A stretch of 64,000 bases of DNA, taken from Saccharothrix syringae. Its GTDB lineage: Bacteria > Actinomycetota > Actinomycetes > Mycobacteriales > Pseudonocardiaceae. The translations under genes and the position numbers were made by a program. Below are positions 49,671 to 61,242 of this stretch, piece after piece. The notes beneath the pieces are model-generated. The model was not told where the DNA came from, made no database searches, and saw only the letters and a program-made list of their open reading frames with translations. The stretch is taken from the NCBI RefSeq assembly GCF_009498035.1, contig NZ_CP034550.1, positions 744,001 through 808,000 on the forward strand, written 5' to 3'. Numbering within the stretch: the first letter of the stretch is position 1; each line of letters begins with the position of its first letter.

Positions 49671-49954
49671 ACTATTTTTCGCCTCGTTTGTTGGCTATGT
49701 CCCGCGGGGTACGGATCGCCTTCCGCGCGTTTGGTCCGAACGTATTGCCCGAACGGCCCAATCCTGGTCGTGCTACCCCTGGACGGGTGATTGCCGAAAT
49801 ATCCACCACGCTCCGTGGCGGGATGGCCTGGTGGAACGACGAATCGTGGGTGCGCCGCGAGGTTTAATTGACCGACGGGTGTGATCCGGGTGTGGGCGGC
49901 AATTGCGGTGGGTGCGGAATGCGCCCGACGCGCCCGGGAAAGCACCGGTATTGC

Positions 49955-50020
49955 GCGGTCACCGGCGGTCGACGCCGCGCGTCACCCGGGTGAGGCGCGG
50001 CGTCGACCGCCGGTGACCGC
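49955..50020. repeat. 66-nt near-perfect palindrome
   Basis: The 26-nt arm GCGGTCACCGGCGGTCGACG-CCGCGC (49955-49980) is exactly complementary to 49995-50020. The 14-nt centre contains TCACCCGGGTGA, itself a palindrome, so only one pair of 33 mismatches. It lies 35 nt beyond a conventional terminator. Confidence 0.95.
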
Positions 50021-50040
50021 GGAAACGCCGCGCGGGCACG

Positions 50041-50076
50041 AAAAAGCGGTGGTCCGCGTCGCCGCGAACCACCGCT
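50041..50076 (-). terminator. Terminator of rodlin-like gene 2
   Basis: Stem AGCGGTGGT/ACCACCGCT plus inner CGCG pairs, followed on the minus strand by TTTT. Confidence 0.85.
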
Positions 50077-50100
50077 GACCGGCCGGGACCGGGGATGGCG

Positions 50101-50490
50101 TCAGTCGCCCTGGCTGTAGCCGCCGCCGTAGCCGCCGCCCGAGTGGCCGTTGCCGTCGTTGTCGTCGTTGTCCGTGTTGATGCAGACGCTCTCGTCGTTC
50201 TGCGACGCGACCGGGATGCCGATGACGTTGACCTCGATCTCGCAGAGGTTGATGTTGCTCAGCACGTCGGAGTCGTCGGCGAAGTTGATGAGGCCGTACT
50301 GGTCGGCCACGTCACCGTCCTCGTGCTCCAGGTAGTAGCTCTCCACGTGACCGGCCGAGTAGTAGTTGCCGTGGCTGTTCCAAGGCTCGAAGCCGTGCTC
50401 CTCGGGTTCGCCGGCGAGCGCGAACGCGGGCGAACCGAGCATCATGAGCCCGGCCACGACCGCGGCGACGGTACTTGCCTTCTTCAGCAC
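50101..50490 (-). CDS. Rodlin-like secreted acidic protein 2
   Basis: 129 residues from GTG 50490 with AGGAG 7 nt upstream (MLKKASTVAAVVAGLMMLGSPAFA signal). The mature part has ADQYGLINFADDSDVLSNINLCEIEVNVIGIPV and SQNDESVCINTDNDDND, about 65% alike to protein 1. It adds a His/Gly/Tyr segment (EHGFEPWNSHGNYYSAGHVESYY) and a Gly/Tyr-rich tail (GGGYGGGYSQGD), which are absent from protein 1. A surface-fibre role is inferred from rodlin likeness. Confidence 0.75.
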   Translation of the reverse strand: MLKKASTVAAVVAGLMMLGSPAFALAGEPEEHGFEPWNSHGNYYSAGHVESYYLEHEDGDVADQYGLINFADDSDVLSNINLCEIEVNVIGIPVASQNDESVCINTDNDDNDGNGHSGGGYGGGYSQGD

Positions 50491-50601
50491 TTCTGCTCTC
50501 CTGTTCGTGGGGTTCCCCGTCGGGTCCAGTGCCGTTCGAAAGCCTGGAGGCGGGTTCGTTGCGGGAAAACTACCGAACCCGGAGCCCCGATCGGATGGCG
50601 A

Positions 50602-50617
50602 TAACACCATTGTGTGA
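50602..50617 (-). promoter_or_regulatory. Shared palindromic site upstream of rodlin-like gene 2
   Basis: TAACACCATTGTGTGA, about 112 bp before the start codon; counterpart of 49655-49670 at a similar distance. Confidence 0.6.
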
Positions 50618-50725
50618 TGTGCGGATTGAACCTTGTCGCCCGTTCGAGGGTCTTCTCCGAACTCGATTGGCGGCCGTCCGCGGCGCTGTGGTAAATCGAT
50701 CGTCCTTCTCGTATCGTCCCCGGCC

Positions 50726-51958
50726 GTGGACGGTGCGGAGATCGTGCGGGAGTACCTGCTGCTGGGCCTGCGGCTCGGCCGGCTGGTGCCGGGGCTGGTG
50801 GACTCCTTCACCGGCGACCGCGCGCTGCGCCGCCGGGTCGACGACGAGCCCCGGCCCCACCCGGCGGCCCTGGCCGACCGGGCCGGCGCGCTGCGCCGCG
50901 AGCTGGCCGGGGTCGACGACCCGGTCCGCCGCCGCTTCCTCGACGCCCAGCTGGTCGCGGTCGGGACCGTGGCGCGCAAGCTCGCCGGGGTGCGCGTCGG
51001 CTTCGTGGACGAGGTGCGGGACTGCTTCCAGGTCGACATCGCCCCCGGTCACCCCGACGCCTACCGCCGGGCCCACGCGGCCCTGGACGAGCTGCTGCCC
51101 GGCCCCGGCCCGCTGGCCGGGCGGCTGGCCGACCACCGGGCGCTGGAGGAGGTGCCGCCGCGCCGGCTGGGCGCGGCCGTGCACGCCCTGTCCGGCGCGC
51201 TGCGCGACCGCGTCCGGCGGCGGTACGGGCTGCCCGAGGCCGAGGTGGTCGAGTACGAGGTGGTCACCGGCAAGCCGTGGAGCGGGTTCAACCACTACCT
51301 GGGCGGCTTCCGCTCGCGGGTGTCGGTCAACGCCGACCTCGGCCACCGCACCTCGAACCTGCCGCACCTGGTCGCCCACGAGTCCTACCCCGGCCACCAC
51401 ACCGAGCGCTGCCGCAAGGAGGTCGGCCTGGTCGGCGGGCGCGGGCACGCCGAGCAGTCGCTGTTCCTGATCAACACCCCGCAGTGCCTGCTGTCGGAGG
51501 GCATGGCCGAGCTGGCCCTGCACGCCGCGGTGGGCCCGGGCTGGGGCCGCTGGACCGAGGAGGTCGTGGCCGACCTGGGCCTGCGGGTGGACGGCGAGCT
51601 GTCCGAGCGCGTCGAGGCCGCGCTGGCCGGGCTGCTCACCGTGCGCCAGGACGCCGCGCTGATGCTGCACGACCGCCGCGCCCACCCCGACGACGTGGTG
51701 GCCTTCCTGCGCCGCTGGCTGCTGGTGCCCGAGTCGCGGGCCCGGCACATGCTGCGCTTCCTCGGCGACCCGCTGTGGCGGACCTACACCACCACCTACG
51801 TGGAGGGCGTGCGGCTGGTCCGCGCGTGGCTGGACCTGGCGTCGCCGGGCGGGCGCGGTGACCGCTACCTGGAGCTGCTCGACGAACCGCTGGTCCCGAA
51901 CGCCCTCCGCGAGGAGGTCGAGGCGGGCGCGCCCCGGCCGTCCGGACACTCCGGGTGA
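50726..51958 (+). CDS. DUF885-like putative metallopeptidase
   Basis: 410 residues. The zinc motif HESYPGHHTER and the downstream CLLSEGMAELALHAAV match the DUF885 pattern (HExxPGHH...E), though overall it is shorter and diverged from 23771-25432. No signal peptide. The GTG 50726 start has no clear ribosome site; translation may be leaderless or begin slightly elsewhere. It is transcribed divergently from rodlin-like gene 2. Confidence 0.82.
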   Translation: MDGAEIVREYLLLGLRLGRLVPGLVDSFTGDRALRRRVDDEPRPHPAALADRAGALRRELAGVDDPVRRRFLDAQLVAVGTVARKLAGVRVGFVDEVRDCFQVDIAPGHPDAYRRAHAALDELLPGPGPLAGRLADHRALEEVPPRRLGAAVHALSGALRDRVRRRYGLPEAEVVEYEVVTGKPWSGFNHYLGGFRSRVSVNADLGHRTSNLPHLVAHESYPGHHTERCRKEVGLVGGRGHAEQSLFLINTPQCLLSEGMAELALHAAVGPGWGRWTEEVVADLGLRVDGELSERVEAALAGLLTVRQDAALMLHDRRAHPDDVVAFLRRWLLVPESRARHMLRFLGDPLWRTYTTTYVEGVRLVRAWLDLASPGGRGDRYLELLDEPLVPNALREEVEAGAPRPSGHSG

Positions 51959-52336
51959 CCACCGTCACCGGATCGGGCGCAATGCCCCTGAGCTGCGTGG
52001 ACGATGCCGCGTTGCGCCGAGGTGACGACCGGTGGTGCGCCACGAGCACGCCCGCGGCGCTTCTTTCGCCGATTTTGCGCCGAGGTGACCATTTGGCGAA
52101 TCACCTGTGTGGCTGCCTGCATAAGAGGGACCTGCGGAGGTAACTTCCGGTTGGCGGGACGCGTCCACTGCGGACCGCGCAGGGAGGCCCTGATCGTGGC
52201 TGTCACGAGCGCGAGGGGGCCGGCACCCGGCCTTCGTGGCCGGTACGCCTGAAGGTGTGAGGCGGACCGGTCGATCGGGGTTGGTGCCTGGCCCAGCGAG
52301 GAGCGGACGCGGGTGCCGCGTTCGTGAGGAGTTGCC
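51959..52336. other. Leader region of phoH2 without a sure gene
   Basis: 378 bp with no convincing long gene. It holds a 15-bp direct repeat TTGCGCCGAGGTGAC (52015 and 52076) and a GGAGG at 52136 followed by a possible 33-codon TTG-started frame ending in GLRGRYA at 52252. The last 80 bp are rich in short inverted segments. In M. tuberculosis a small gene (phoAT) is reported upstream of phoH2; I cannot confirm a homologue here. Confidence 0.4.
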
Positions 52337-53713
52337 GTGAACGCACGACGACCCGCGAGCCGTTCCTCAGGCTCATCGCGCAGCACGTCCCGGCGCCGCG
52401 GTGCGCCGACCACCCACACCTACGTGGTGGACACCTCCGTGCTGCTCTCCGACCCCCTGGCCATCACGCGGTTCGCCGAGCACGAGGTCGTGCTGCCGCT
52501 CGTGGTGATCAGCGAGCTGGAGGGCAAGCGGCACCACCCCGAACTGGGCTGGTTCGCCCGGGAGGCGCTGCGCCTGCTCGACGACCTCCGGCTCCAGCAC
52601 GGCAGGCTGGACTCCCCGGTGCCGATCGGCGACGTGGGCGGCACCCTGCGCGTCGAGCTGAACCACACCGACCCGGAGGTGCTGCCCGCGGGCTTCCGCA
52701 CGGACTCCAACGACGCCCGCATCCTCGCCTGCGCGCTCAACCTCGCGGCCGAGGGCTACGTCGTCACGCTGGTCACCAAGGACATGCCGCTGCGCGTCAA
52801 GGCGGGTGCCGTCGGCCTCGCCGCCGAGGAGTACCGCGCGCAGGACGTCACGCTGTCGGGCTACTCCGGCATGTCCGACGTGGACGTGGACCAGTCGCTG
52901 GTCGACGCGCTGTACCGGGAGGGCTCGGTCGACCCGGTGGCGCACGACCTCGCGCACCTGGCCGAGCTGCCGTGCCACAGCGGTCTGCGGCTGCTCGCCG
53001 GCACGTCGAGCGCGCTGGGCCGGGTCACGCCGGACAAGCGCGTCCGGCTGGTGCGCGGCGACCGCGAGGCGTTCGGCCTGCACGGCCGCTCCGCCGAGCA
53101 GCGCGTGGCCCTCGACCTGCTGCTGGACACCGAGGTCGGCATCGTCTCGCTGGGCGGACGGGCCGGCACGGGCAAGTCGGCGCTCGCGCTGTGCGCGGGC
53201 CTGGAGGCGGTCATGGAGCGCCGCCAGCACCGCAAGGTCGTGGTCTTCCGCCCGCTGTACGCGGTGGGCGGGCAGGAGCTGGGCTACCTGCCCGGTTCCG
53301 AGACCGAGAAGATGCAGCCGTGGGCGCAGGCGGTGTTCGACACCCTCGGCGCGCTGGTCAGCCAGGACGTGGTCGAGGAGGTCATGGACCGCGGCATGCT
53401 GGAGGTGCTGCCGCTGACCCACATCCGCGGCCGGTCGCTGCACGACTCGTTCGTGATCGTCGACGAGGCGCAGTCGCTGGAGCGCAACGTGCTGCTGACC
53501 GTGCTGTCGCGGTTGGGCGCGAACTCGCGGGTGGTGCTCACCCACGACGTGGCGCAGCGCGACAACCTGCGGGTCGGGCGGCACGACGGCGTGGTGGCGG
53601 TGATCGAGAAGCTGAAGGGCCACCCGCTGTTCGCGCACGTGACGCTGACCAGGTCGGAGCGCTCGCCGATCGCCGCGCTGGTCACCGAGATGCTGGAGGA
53701 CTACACCGCCTGA
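52337..53713 (+). CDS. phoH2: PhoH2: PIN domain fused to PhoH ATPase
   Basis: 458 residues. A basic Ser/Arg-rich N-terminus (1-26), then a PIN RNase domain (about 28-150) with acidic residues in [34 protein letters not shown] and VTKDMPLR. The PhoH helicase-like ATPase follows (about 230-458) with Walker [14 protein letters not shown] and Walker [10 protein letters not shown]. PhoH2 proteins unwind and cleave RNA. GTG 52337 with GAGGAG upstream. Corresponds to Rv1095. Confidence 0.95.
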   Translation: MNARRPASRSSGSSRSTSRRRGAPTTHTYVVDTSVLLSDPLAITRFAEHEVVLPLVVISELEGKRHHPELGWFAREALRLLDDLRLQHGRLDSPVPIGDVGGTLRVELNHTDPEVLPAGFRTDSNDARILACALNLAAEGYVVTLVTKDMPLRVKAGAVGLAAEEYRAQDVTLSGYSGMSDVDVDQSLVDALYREGSVDPVAHDLAHLAELPCHSGLRLLAGTSSALGRVTPDKRVRLVRGDREAFGLHGRSAEQRVALDLLLDTEVGIVSLGGRAGTGKSALALCAGLEAVMERRQHRKVVVFRPLYAVGGQELGYLPGSETEKMQPWAQAVFDTLGALVSQDVVEEVMDRGMLEVLPLTHIRGRSLHDSFVIVDEAQSLERNVLLTVLSRLGANSRVVLTHDVAQRDNLRVGRHDGVVAVIEKLKGHPLFAHVTLTRSERSPIAALVTEMLEDYTA

Positions 53714-53726
53714 CGACGCGCCGACG

Positions 53727-53751
53727 GGGGCCTCCGCGCGGCGGGGGCCCC
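53727..53751 (+). terminator. Possible terminator after phoH2
   Basis: GGGGCC and GGCCCC, 13 nt apart, lie 14 nt after the stop codon. The following 170 bp to guaB1 show no gene. Confidence 0.4.
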
Positions 53752-53928
53752 TGCGGCGGCACGCCGTCGAGCCGCTCGGACGGCGGCGCCGGGGCGGCGC
53801 GGCGCGCAGGACGAGCCGCGCCGGCCTGCCGGGCCCACCGCGCTGCGCCGCGCTCGCCGAGCCTCAGCCGGCCGAGCCCGGCCATCACCGCCCGGCAGGT
53901 CACCCCGCGCGGTTCACCACCCCGCGGT

Positions 53929-55434
<1,506 letters not shown>

Positions 55435-56964
55435 CTACGGGGCCTCGGTGGTGCTTTCCGCCGAACCGGGCCCCGGCAGCAGGGCCCGCACGGCGTCGAC
55501 GGTGTCGGCCTCGGCCGGGTCCTTGTCCGGCCGGTAGCGGACCACGCGGGCGAACCGCAGCGCCACGCCGCCGGGGTAGCGGGGGCTGACCTGCACGCCG
55601 TCCAGCTCGATCTCGATCACCAGCTCGGGGCGCACCCGCACCACCCAGTCGTCCCGGTCGGTGGCGCGGGCGAGCAGTTCGCGGGTTTGCCAGGCCAGCA
55701 GCTCGTCGGTCAGGCCCTTGAACGTCTTGCCGACCATGACCGGCGGGCCGCCGTCGGGGTCGCGGGCGCCCAGGTGCAGGTTGGACAGCAGCCCCTTGCG
55801 GCGGCCGCTGCCCCACTCGACGCCGATCACCACCAGGTCGAGGGTGTGCACGGGCTTGACCTTCTGCCACGCCCGGCCGCGGCGGCCGGCCGCGTAGACC
55901 GAGTCGAGCGACTTGACCACGACGCCCTCGTGGCCGGCGGCCAGCGCCTCGTCCAGGACGCGGGCCGCCTCTTCGGGGCCGGGCTCGACCGCGCCGGGGA
56001 CGAGGTGGTCGCCGGCGACCCGCCTGAGCGCGTCCAGGCGCTCGCGCAGCGGCCGGTCCAGCAGGTCCTCGCCGTCGAGGTGGAGGCAGTCGAAGAAGAA
56101 CGGGCTGAGCAGCAGCTCGCGCACGTCCTGCGCGCCGAAGCGGCTCATCGTCTCCTGGAACGGGCGCGGCTTGCCGTCGTCGGTCAGCGCCAGGGTCTCG
56201 CCGTCGAGGACCACCGAGGTGCACGGCAGGCCGCGGACCAGGTCGACCAGCTCGGGGACGGTCGTGGTGACCTCCCGCAGGGTGCGGGTGAACACCCGGA
56301 CCCCGTCGCCGTCGCGGTGGACCTGGATGCGGGCGCCGTCGAGCTTGTGCTCGACCGCGGTCGCGCCCAGCTCCGCCAGGGCCCCGGGCAGGGACTCGGC
56401 GGGCGAGGCGAGCATCGGCCGCACCGGGCGGCCGACCTCCAGGCGGAACGCGGCCAGCGCCGCCTCGCCGGTCAGCGCGGCGGTGGCGGTGGCGGGCAGG
56501 CTGCCGGAGAGCATGAACGCCCGCCGCACCACCTCGCCCGGCACGTCGGCGGCCCTGGCCACCGCGTCCAGCATCACGCCCTCCAGCGCGCCCTGGCGCA
56601 GCTCGCCGGTGAGCAGCCGCTTGAGGAAGTCCTGCTCGGCGGCGGTGGCCCGGGCGAACAGGTCGGTCAGCGCGGCGACCCGCCGACCCGCCGCGCCCTT
56701 GCCGGAGATGGCCGCGAACGCGCCCAGCGCGCCGTCCACATCGGACACGGTGAGCGAAGGTCCGGGCGCGGGTTCGACGTCCAGGTCGAGCACGGTGCGC
56801 CAGCCCGCGCCGATGCGTCCCTGGCTGGGCACGCCGACCAGGAACGACACCACGGCGGGCGTGGTCATCCGGCGCAGCAGGCCGGCCAGCGCCTCGACCT
56901 TGGCCAGGCGCGACCGCGTGGCACCCACGGCGGCGGACGTCTCGACGACTTCGCTGAACAGCAC
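55435..56964 (-). CDS. ligB: ATP-dependent DNA ligase (LigB type)
   Basis: 509 residues from GTG 56964 (MLFSEVVETSAAVGATRSRL); GTG 56979 is an alternative. N-terminal DNA-binding domain (about 1-190), then the nucleotidyltransferase with adenylated Lys in VEHKLDGARIQVH, motif III FDCLHLDGEDLL, motif IV HEGVVVKSLDS, and motif V WQKVKPVHTLDLVVIG, and an OB fold. Seals nicks using ATP. Corresponds to mycobacterial LigB, not the NHEJ LigD. Confidence 0.95.
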   Translation of the reverse strand: MLFSEVVETSAAVGATRSRLAKVEALAGLLRRMTTPAVVSFLVGVPSQGRIGAGWRTVLDLDVEPAPGPSLTVSDVDGALGAFAAISGKGAAGRRVAALTDLFARATAAEQDFLKRLLTGELRQGALEGVMLDAVARAADVPGEVVRRAFMLSGSLPATATAALTGEAALAAFRLEVGRPVRPMLASPAESLPGALAELGATAVEHKLDGARIQVHRDGDGVRVFTRTLREVTTTVPELVDLVRGLPCTSVVLDGETLALTDDGKPRPFQETMSRFGAQDVRELLLSPFFFDCLHLDGEDLLDRPLRERLDALRRVAGDHLVPGAVEPGPEEAARVLDEALAAGHEGVVVKSLDSVYAAGRRGRAWQKVKPVHTLDLVVIGVEWGSGRRKGLLSNLHLGARDPDGGPPVMVGKTFKGLTDELLAWQTRELLARATDRDDWVVRVRPELVIEIELDGVQVSPRYPGGVALRFARVVRYRPDKDPAEADTVDAVRALLPGPGSAESTTEAP

Positions 56965-57000
56965 GCACCCATCGTGCACCGGACCACCGACAACGGCTGA

Positions 57001-57948
57001 TCAGCGCACGGCGCCGGGCTCGAACAGCTCCGGGGCCAGGGTCAGGACGCGGTAACCGGTCCGGATCAAACCGGTGTCCCGGAGCTGGAAGAGGCACCTC
57101 TGCACCGTCACCCAGCTGACCCCGATGAGGCCGGCCAGGTCCGGCAACGTGAGGCCGCGGAGCACCAGGCCGCCGTCGGGTTGCGCCTCGCCATAGGCGG
57201 TCCCGAGTTCCACGAGGACGCGGGCGAGGCGGTGCAGCGGCGGAGAGGCGTGCATCGCGTGCCGGCGGTTCGCCGTGTCCACGCGGTGGGCCATGATCCG
57301 CAGCAGTTCCGCGGTGAACCGGGGGTTCTCACGCACGAGGGCGTCGAACGCCCCGGCGGCCAGCCTGGTGACCGTCGTCTCGGACAGCGTCGTGACGGAC
57401 GCGGTGGCGGGGCCGCCGGTGAGGGCGCTCACCTCGCCGAGCAGTTCGCCCGGACCGCGCACCCCCAGCACCACGTCCTGCCCGTCGGTCGAGGCGGCCG
57501 AGACCTTGACCAGCCCGCTGACCACGAGCATCACGCCGCCGTCGTGCTCGCCCTCCCGGTATAGGAGGGAACCGCGCGGGTAGTGCGCCCGGCGCCCCTC
57601 GCGGTGCAGGAGTTCGACGGCCTCGGCGCTCGGCTTGTCCGGCCGCGGGCCGGTGTCCGGGGGCGGCGGGGACGCGGCCAGGCGGGACTCCACCTCGCTG
57701 CGCCGGCGCAGCCACTCGGCCTCGTCCCCGCCCCACGCCCTGGCCAGCGCCGCCACCACCTCGCGCCGGGGCAGCCTGCTCCCGCTCAGGGCGGCGTACA
57801 GGGTGGAGCGGGAGATGCCCTCGTGCCTGCTGATCTCGTCGACGCTCGGCGCCGCGGCGCCGCGGTCGTCCCGCAACGCCCTCAGGTCCCGCGCGAACGC
57901 ACCGAGTTCGCCCCCCTCGGGGGCGACCGGGTTCGACCGCCGGGTCAT
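57001..57948 (-). CDS. Crp/Fnr-like regulator with extra N-terminal HTH
   Basis: 315 residues in three parts. Residues ~10-85 form a helix-turn-helix region (SVDEISRHEGISRSTLYAALSGSRLPRREVVAALARAWGG) of the kind found at the N-terminus of actinobacterial signalling proteins. Residues ~105-230 form a cyclic-nucleotide-binding-like domain (YPRGSLLYREGEHDGGVMLVVSGLVKV, PGELLGEVSALTGGPATASV), and ~240-310 a Crp-type winged HTH (TLPDLAGLIGVSWVTVQRCLFQL). Two DNA-binding domains around one sensor is unusual. Divergent from a small membrane protein. Confidence 0.88.
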   Translation of the reverse strand: MTRRSNPVAPEGGELGAFARDLRALRDDRGAAAPSVDEISRHEGISRSTLYAALSGSRLPRREVVAALARAWGGDEAEWLRRRSEVESRLAASPPPPDTGPRPDKPSAEAVELLHREGRRAHYPRGSLLYREGEHDGGVMLVVSGLVKVSAASTDGQDVVLGVRGPGELLGEVSALTGGPATASVTTLSETTVTRLAAGAFDALVRENPRFTAELLRIMAHRVDTANRRHAMHASPPLHRLARVLVELGTAYGEAQPDGGLVLRGLTLPDLAGLIGVSWVTVQRCLFQLRDTGLIRTGYRVLTLAPELFEPGAVR

Positions 57949-58033
57949 CCTGGACCTCGCTTGTCTCGCTTAGTACCATCAAATGACAGGAAGTCGTCCG
58001 GAACAACCCCTCCGAGCAGTCGGGAAGAAACCC

Positions 58034-58254
58034 ATGAGCTGCTGTTCCGCGCACCGGACGCTACTCGTCCTGGTCGCCGTCCTGCTGGGCGTGATCGCGG
58101 CCCTGGTGGCCGGCGTCCTCGTCGCGGGCGGCGGCGCCGCCCTGTCCTCGGCGTTCCTCAGCGGGGGAGCCGCGTTCGTGGCCGTGGTCCCCCTGGCGCT
58201 GCTGCTGGAGCGCGAGCTGGGGCTGTTCGCGAACGAGGGCGCCGGGCCGGCCCG

Positions 58255-58258
<4 letters not shown>
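58034..58258 (+). CDS. Small two-helix membrane protein
   Basis: 74 residues from ATG 58034 with GGGAAG 6 nt upstream; a start 51 nt earlier lacks one. Two hydrophobic helices (about 9-30 and 33-55) separated by GGG, short cytosolic ends ([23 protein letters not shown]). No family recognised. Divergent from the HTH-cNMP regulator, a possible controller. Its TAG stop overlaps the fumarase stop within CTAG. Confidence 0.72.
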
Positions 58259-59649
<1,391 letters not shown>

Positions 59650-59713
59650 GACACCGAGTTTGGACCGCCTTGCCTTACTGGGCACGGTGGCGCGGAACAC
59701 CTATGGTCGGTCC

Positions 59714-60685
59714 ATGGACCTTGAGGTCGACCTGCTCATCGTCGGCGCGGGCCCCACGGGGTTGTTCGCGGCCTACTACGCGGGGTTCCGGGACCTGTCG
59801 GTCGCGCTGGTCGACGCGCTGCCCGAGGCGGGCGGCCAGATCACCGCGATGTACCCGGAGAAGATGATCTTCGACGTGGCCGGGTTCCCGGCGGTGCGCG
59901 GGCGCGACCTGGTGACCGCGCTCGTCCAGCAGGCCGACCAGTGGAAGCCGACCTACCTGCTCGGCCGCCAGGCCCGCACGCTGTCCACTGTGGACGACGG
60001 GGTGCGCGTCGGGCTGGCCGACGGCGGGACGGTCAAGGCGGGCGCCGTGCTGATCACCGCGGGCATGGGCGAGTTCCGGCCGCGGCCGCTGCCCGCGGGC
60101 GACGGCTGGCTGGGCCGGGGCGTGGTGCACTTCGTGCCGCAGCTCGCCGCGCACACCGGCCAGGACGTGGTGGTCGTCGGCGGCGGCGACTCGGCGTTCG
60201 ACTGGGCGCTGGCGCTGGCCCCGATCGCGGCGAGCGTGACCGTGGTGCACCGCCGGGCCACCTTCCGCGCCCACCCGCCGACCGTGCGGCAGGTGCGCGA
60301 CCTCGGCGTGCCGATCATCACCGACGCCGAGGTGCTGGAACTGCGCGGCGACACCGGGCTCGCCGAGGTGGAGCTGGCCGTCAAGGGCGGCGACCGCAAG
60401 GTGCTGCCCGCGCAGACCGTGGTGGCGGCGCTGGGCTTCACCGCCGACCTGGGCCCCATCGAGTCGTGGGGCCTGGAGCTGGACCACCGGGCCGTCGTGG
60501 TCGACACCACCATGCGCACCGCGCGCGACCGCGTCTACGCCGCCGGCGACGTCGCCCAGTACCCCGGCAAGGTGAAGCTGATCGCCACCGGCTTCGGCGA
60601 GGCCGCCACCGCGGTCAACAACATCGCCGTCGCGCTCAACCCGGGTGCGCACCTGTTCCCCGGGCACTCCAGCAACGCGGGCTGA
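59714..60685 (+). CDS. Ferredoxin-NADP reductase, thioredoxin-reductase-like
   Basis: 323 residues. FAD motif LLIVGAGPTGLFAAYYAGF, EAGGQITAMYPEKMIFDVAGFP, NADPH motif DVVVVGGGDSAFDWAL and VYAAGDVAQYPGKVKLIATGFGEAA. There is no CxxC pair, so it is not a thioredoxin reductase; the pattern is that of YumC-type FNR, which passes electrons from NADPH to ferredoxin or flavodoxin. The C-terminal extension is short. Divergent from fumC. Confidence 0.92.
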   Translation: MDLEVDLLIVGAGPTGLFAAYYAGFRDLSVALVDALPEAGGQITAMYPEKMIFDVAGFPAVRGRDLVTALVQQADQWKPTYLLGRQARTLSTVDDGVRVGLADGGTVKAGAVLITAGMGEFRPRPLPAGDGWLGRGVVHFVPQLAAHTGQDVVVVGGGDSAFDWALALAPIAASVTVVHRRATFRAHPPTVRQVRDLGVPIITDAEVLELRGDTGLAEVELAVKGGDRKVLPAQTVVAALGFTADLGPIESWGLELDHRAVVVDTTMRTARDRVYAAGDVAQYPGKVKLIATGFGEAATAVNNIAVALNPGAHLFPGHSSNAG

Positions 60686-60694
60686 GGACGTGAC

Positions 60695-60725
60695 GGAGGT
60701 CCCCCGCCACGGTGCGGGGACCTCC
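60695..60725. terminator. Bidirectional terminator after FNR gene
   Basis: GGAGGTCCCC and GGGGACCTCC form a 10-bp stem between convergent genes. Confidence 0.85.
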
Positions 60726-60738
60726 TGTCCGGCGGGGG

Positions 60739-61182
60739 TCAGGCCACCACCTGCACCTGCTCGCCCGGGAACAGGTTGTCGTAGAACGTCAACGACTCCT
60801 GCGGACCCAGGCGGACGCAGCCGTGCGACGGCCGCGAGGTGTCGCCCTGGTGGAACGCGATGCCGTCGGTGGTGAAGTACACCGAGTTCGGCATCGGTCC
60901 GTTGTAGGGCACGCTCCACTCGTCCTTCACCTTGCGCAGCACCGGGAAAGTGCCGACCGGGGTCTCGTACCCCGGCATGCCGTGGGACACCGCGACGGGC
61001 CCGTAGCTGGCGCTCCCGTTGTAGATCAGCCACGCCTGGTTGGTGGACAGCCGCACGCACGCGCCGTTGGCGATGGAGCACGGCGTGCCGGTCGAAGCGT
61101 CGGCGGGTGCCGCGAGGCCGAAGCTGGTCAAGGCCGCCGCGGCGGCGACCGCCGCCGTACCGAGCGTCTTCCTCGTCTTCAT
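60739..61182 (-). CDS. Secreted L,D-transpeptidase (YkuD domain) 1
   Basis: 147 residues with a signal peptide (KTLGTAAVAAAAALTSFGLAAPADA). Single YkuD catalytic domain with His in GIAFHQGD and the Cys motif SHGCVRLG. Such enzymes form 3-3 crosslinks in peptidoglycan or attach proteins to it. No Ig-like or LysM domains, shorter than mycobacterial Ldt. Tandem with a paralogue (60 nt apart), about 50% alike in the catalytic part. Confidence 0.92.
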   Translation of the reverse strand: MKTRKTLGTAAVAAAAALTSFGLAAPADASTGTPCSIANGACVRLSTNQAWLIYNGSASYGPVAVSHGMPGYETPVGTFPVLRKVKDEWSVPYNGPMPNSVYFTTDGIAFHQGDTSRPSHGCVRLGPQESLTFYDNLFPGEQVQVVA

Positions 61183-61242
61183 CTCGAATCACCCCTCACC
61201 GGATGGCTACCCCCGGGTAGGTGTGACCCAAACCGCACGACC

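Larger units (their letters stand above)
49521..50100. other. Gene-free region between the two rodlin-like genes
   Basis: I see no gene in 580 bp. The part 49600-49930 is clearly AT-richer than the rest of the window and holds the promoter region of rodlin-like gene 1, with a 16-bp palindromic site at 49655. The other end holds a 66-nt palindrome and the terminator of rodlin-like gene 2. Confidence 0.6.

Noticed and set aside
49667..49867. 66-codon frame in the AT-richer gap
   Set aside because: No ribosome site, no recognisable features, and it overlaps the promoter region of a rodlin-like gene.
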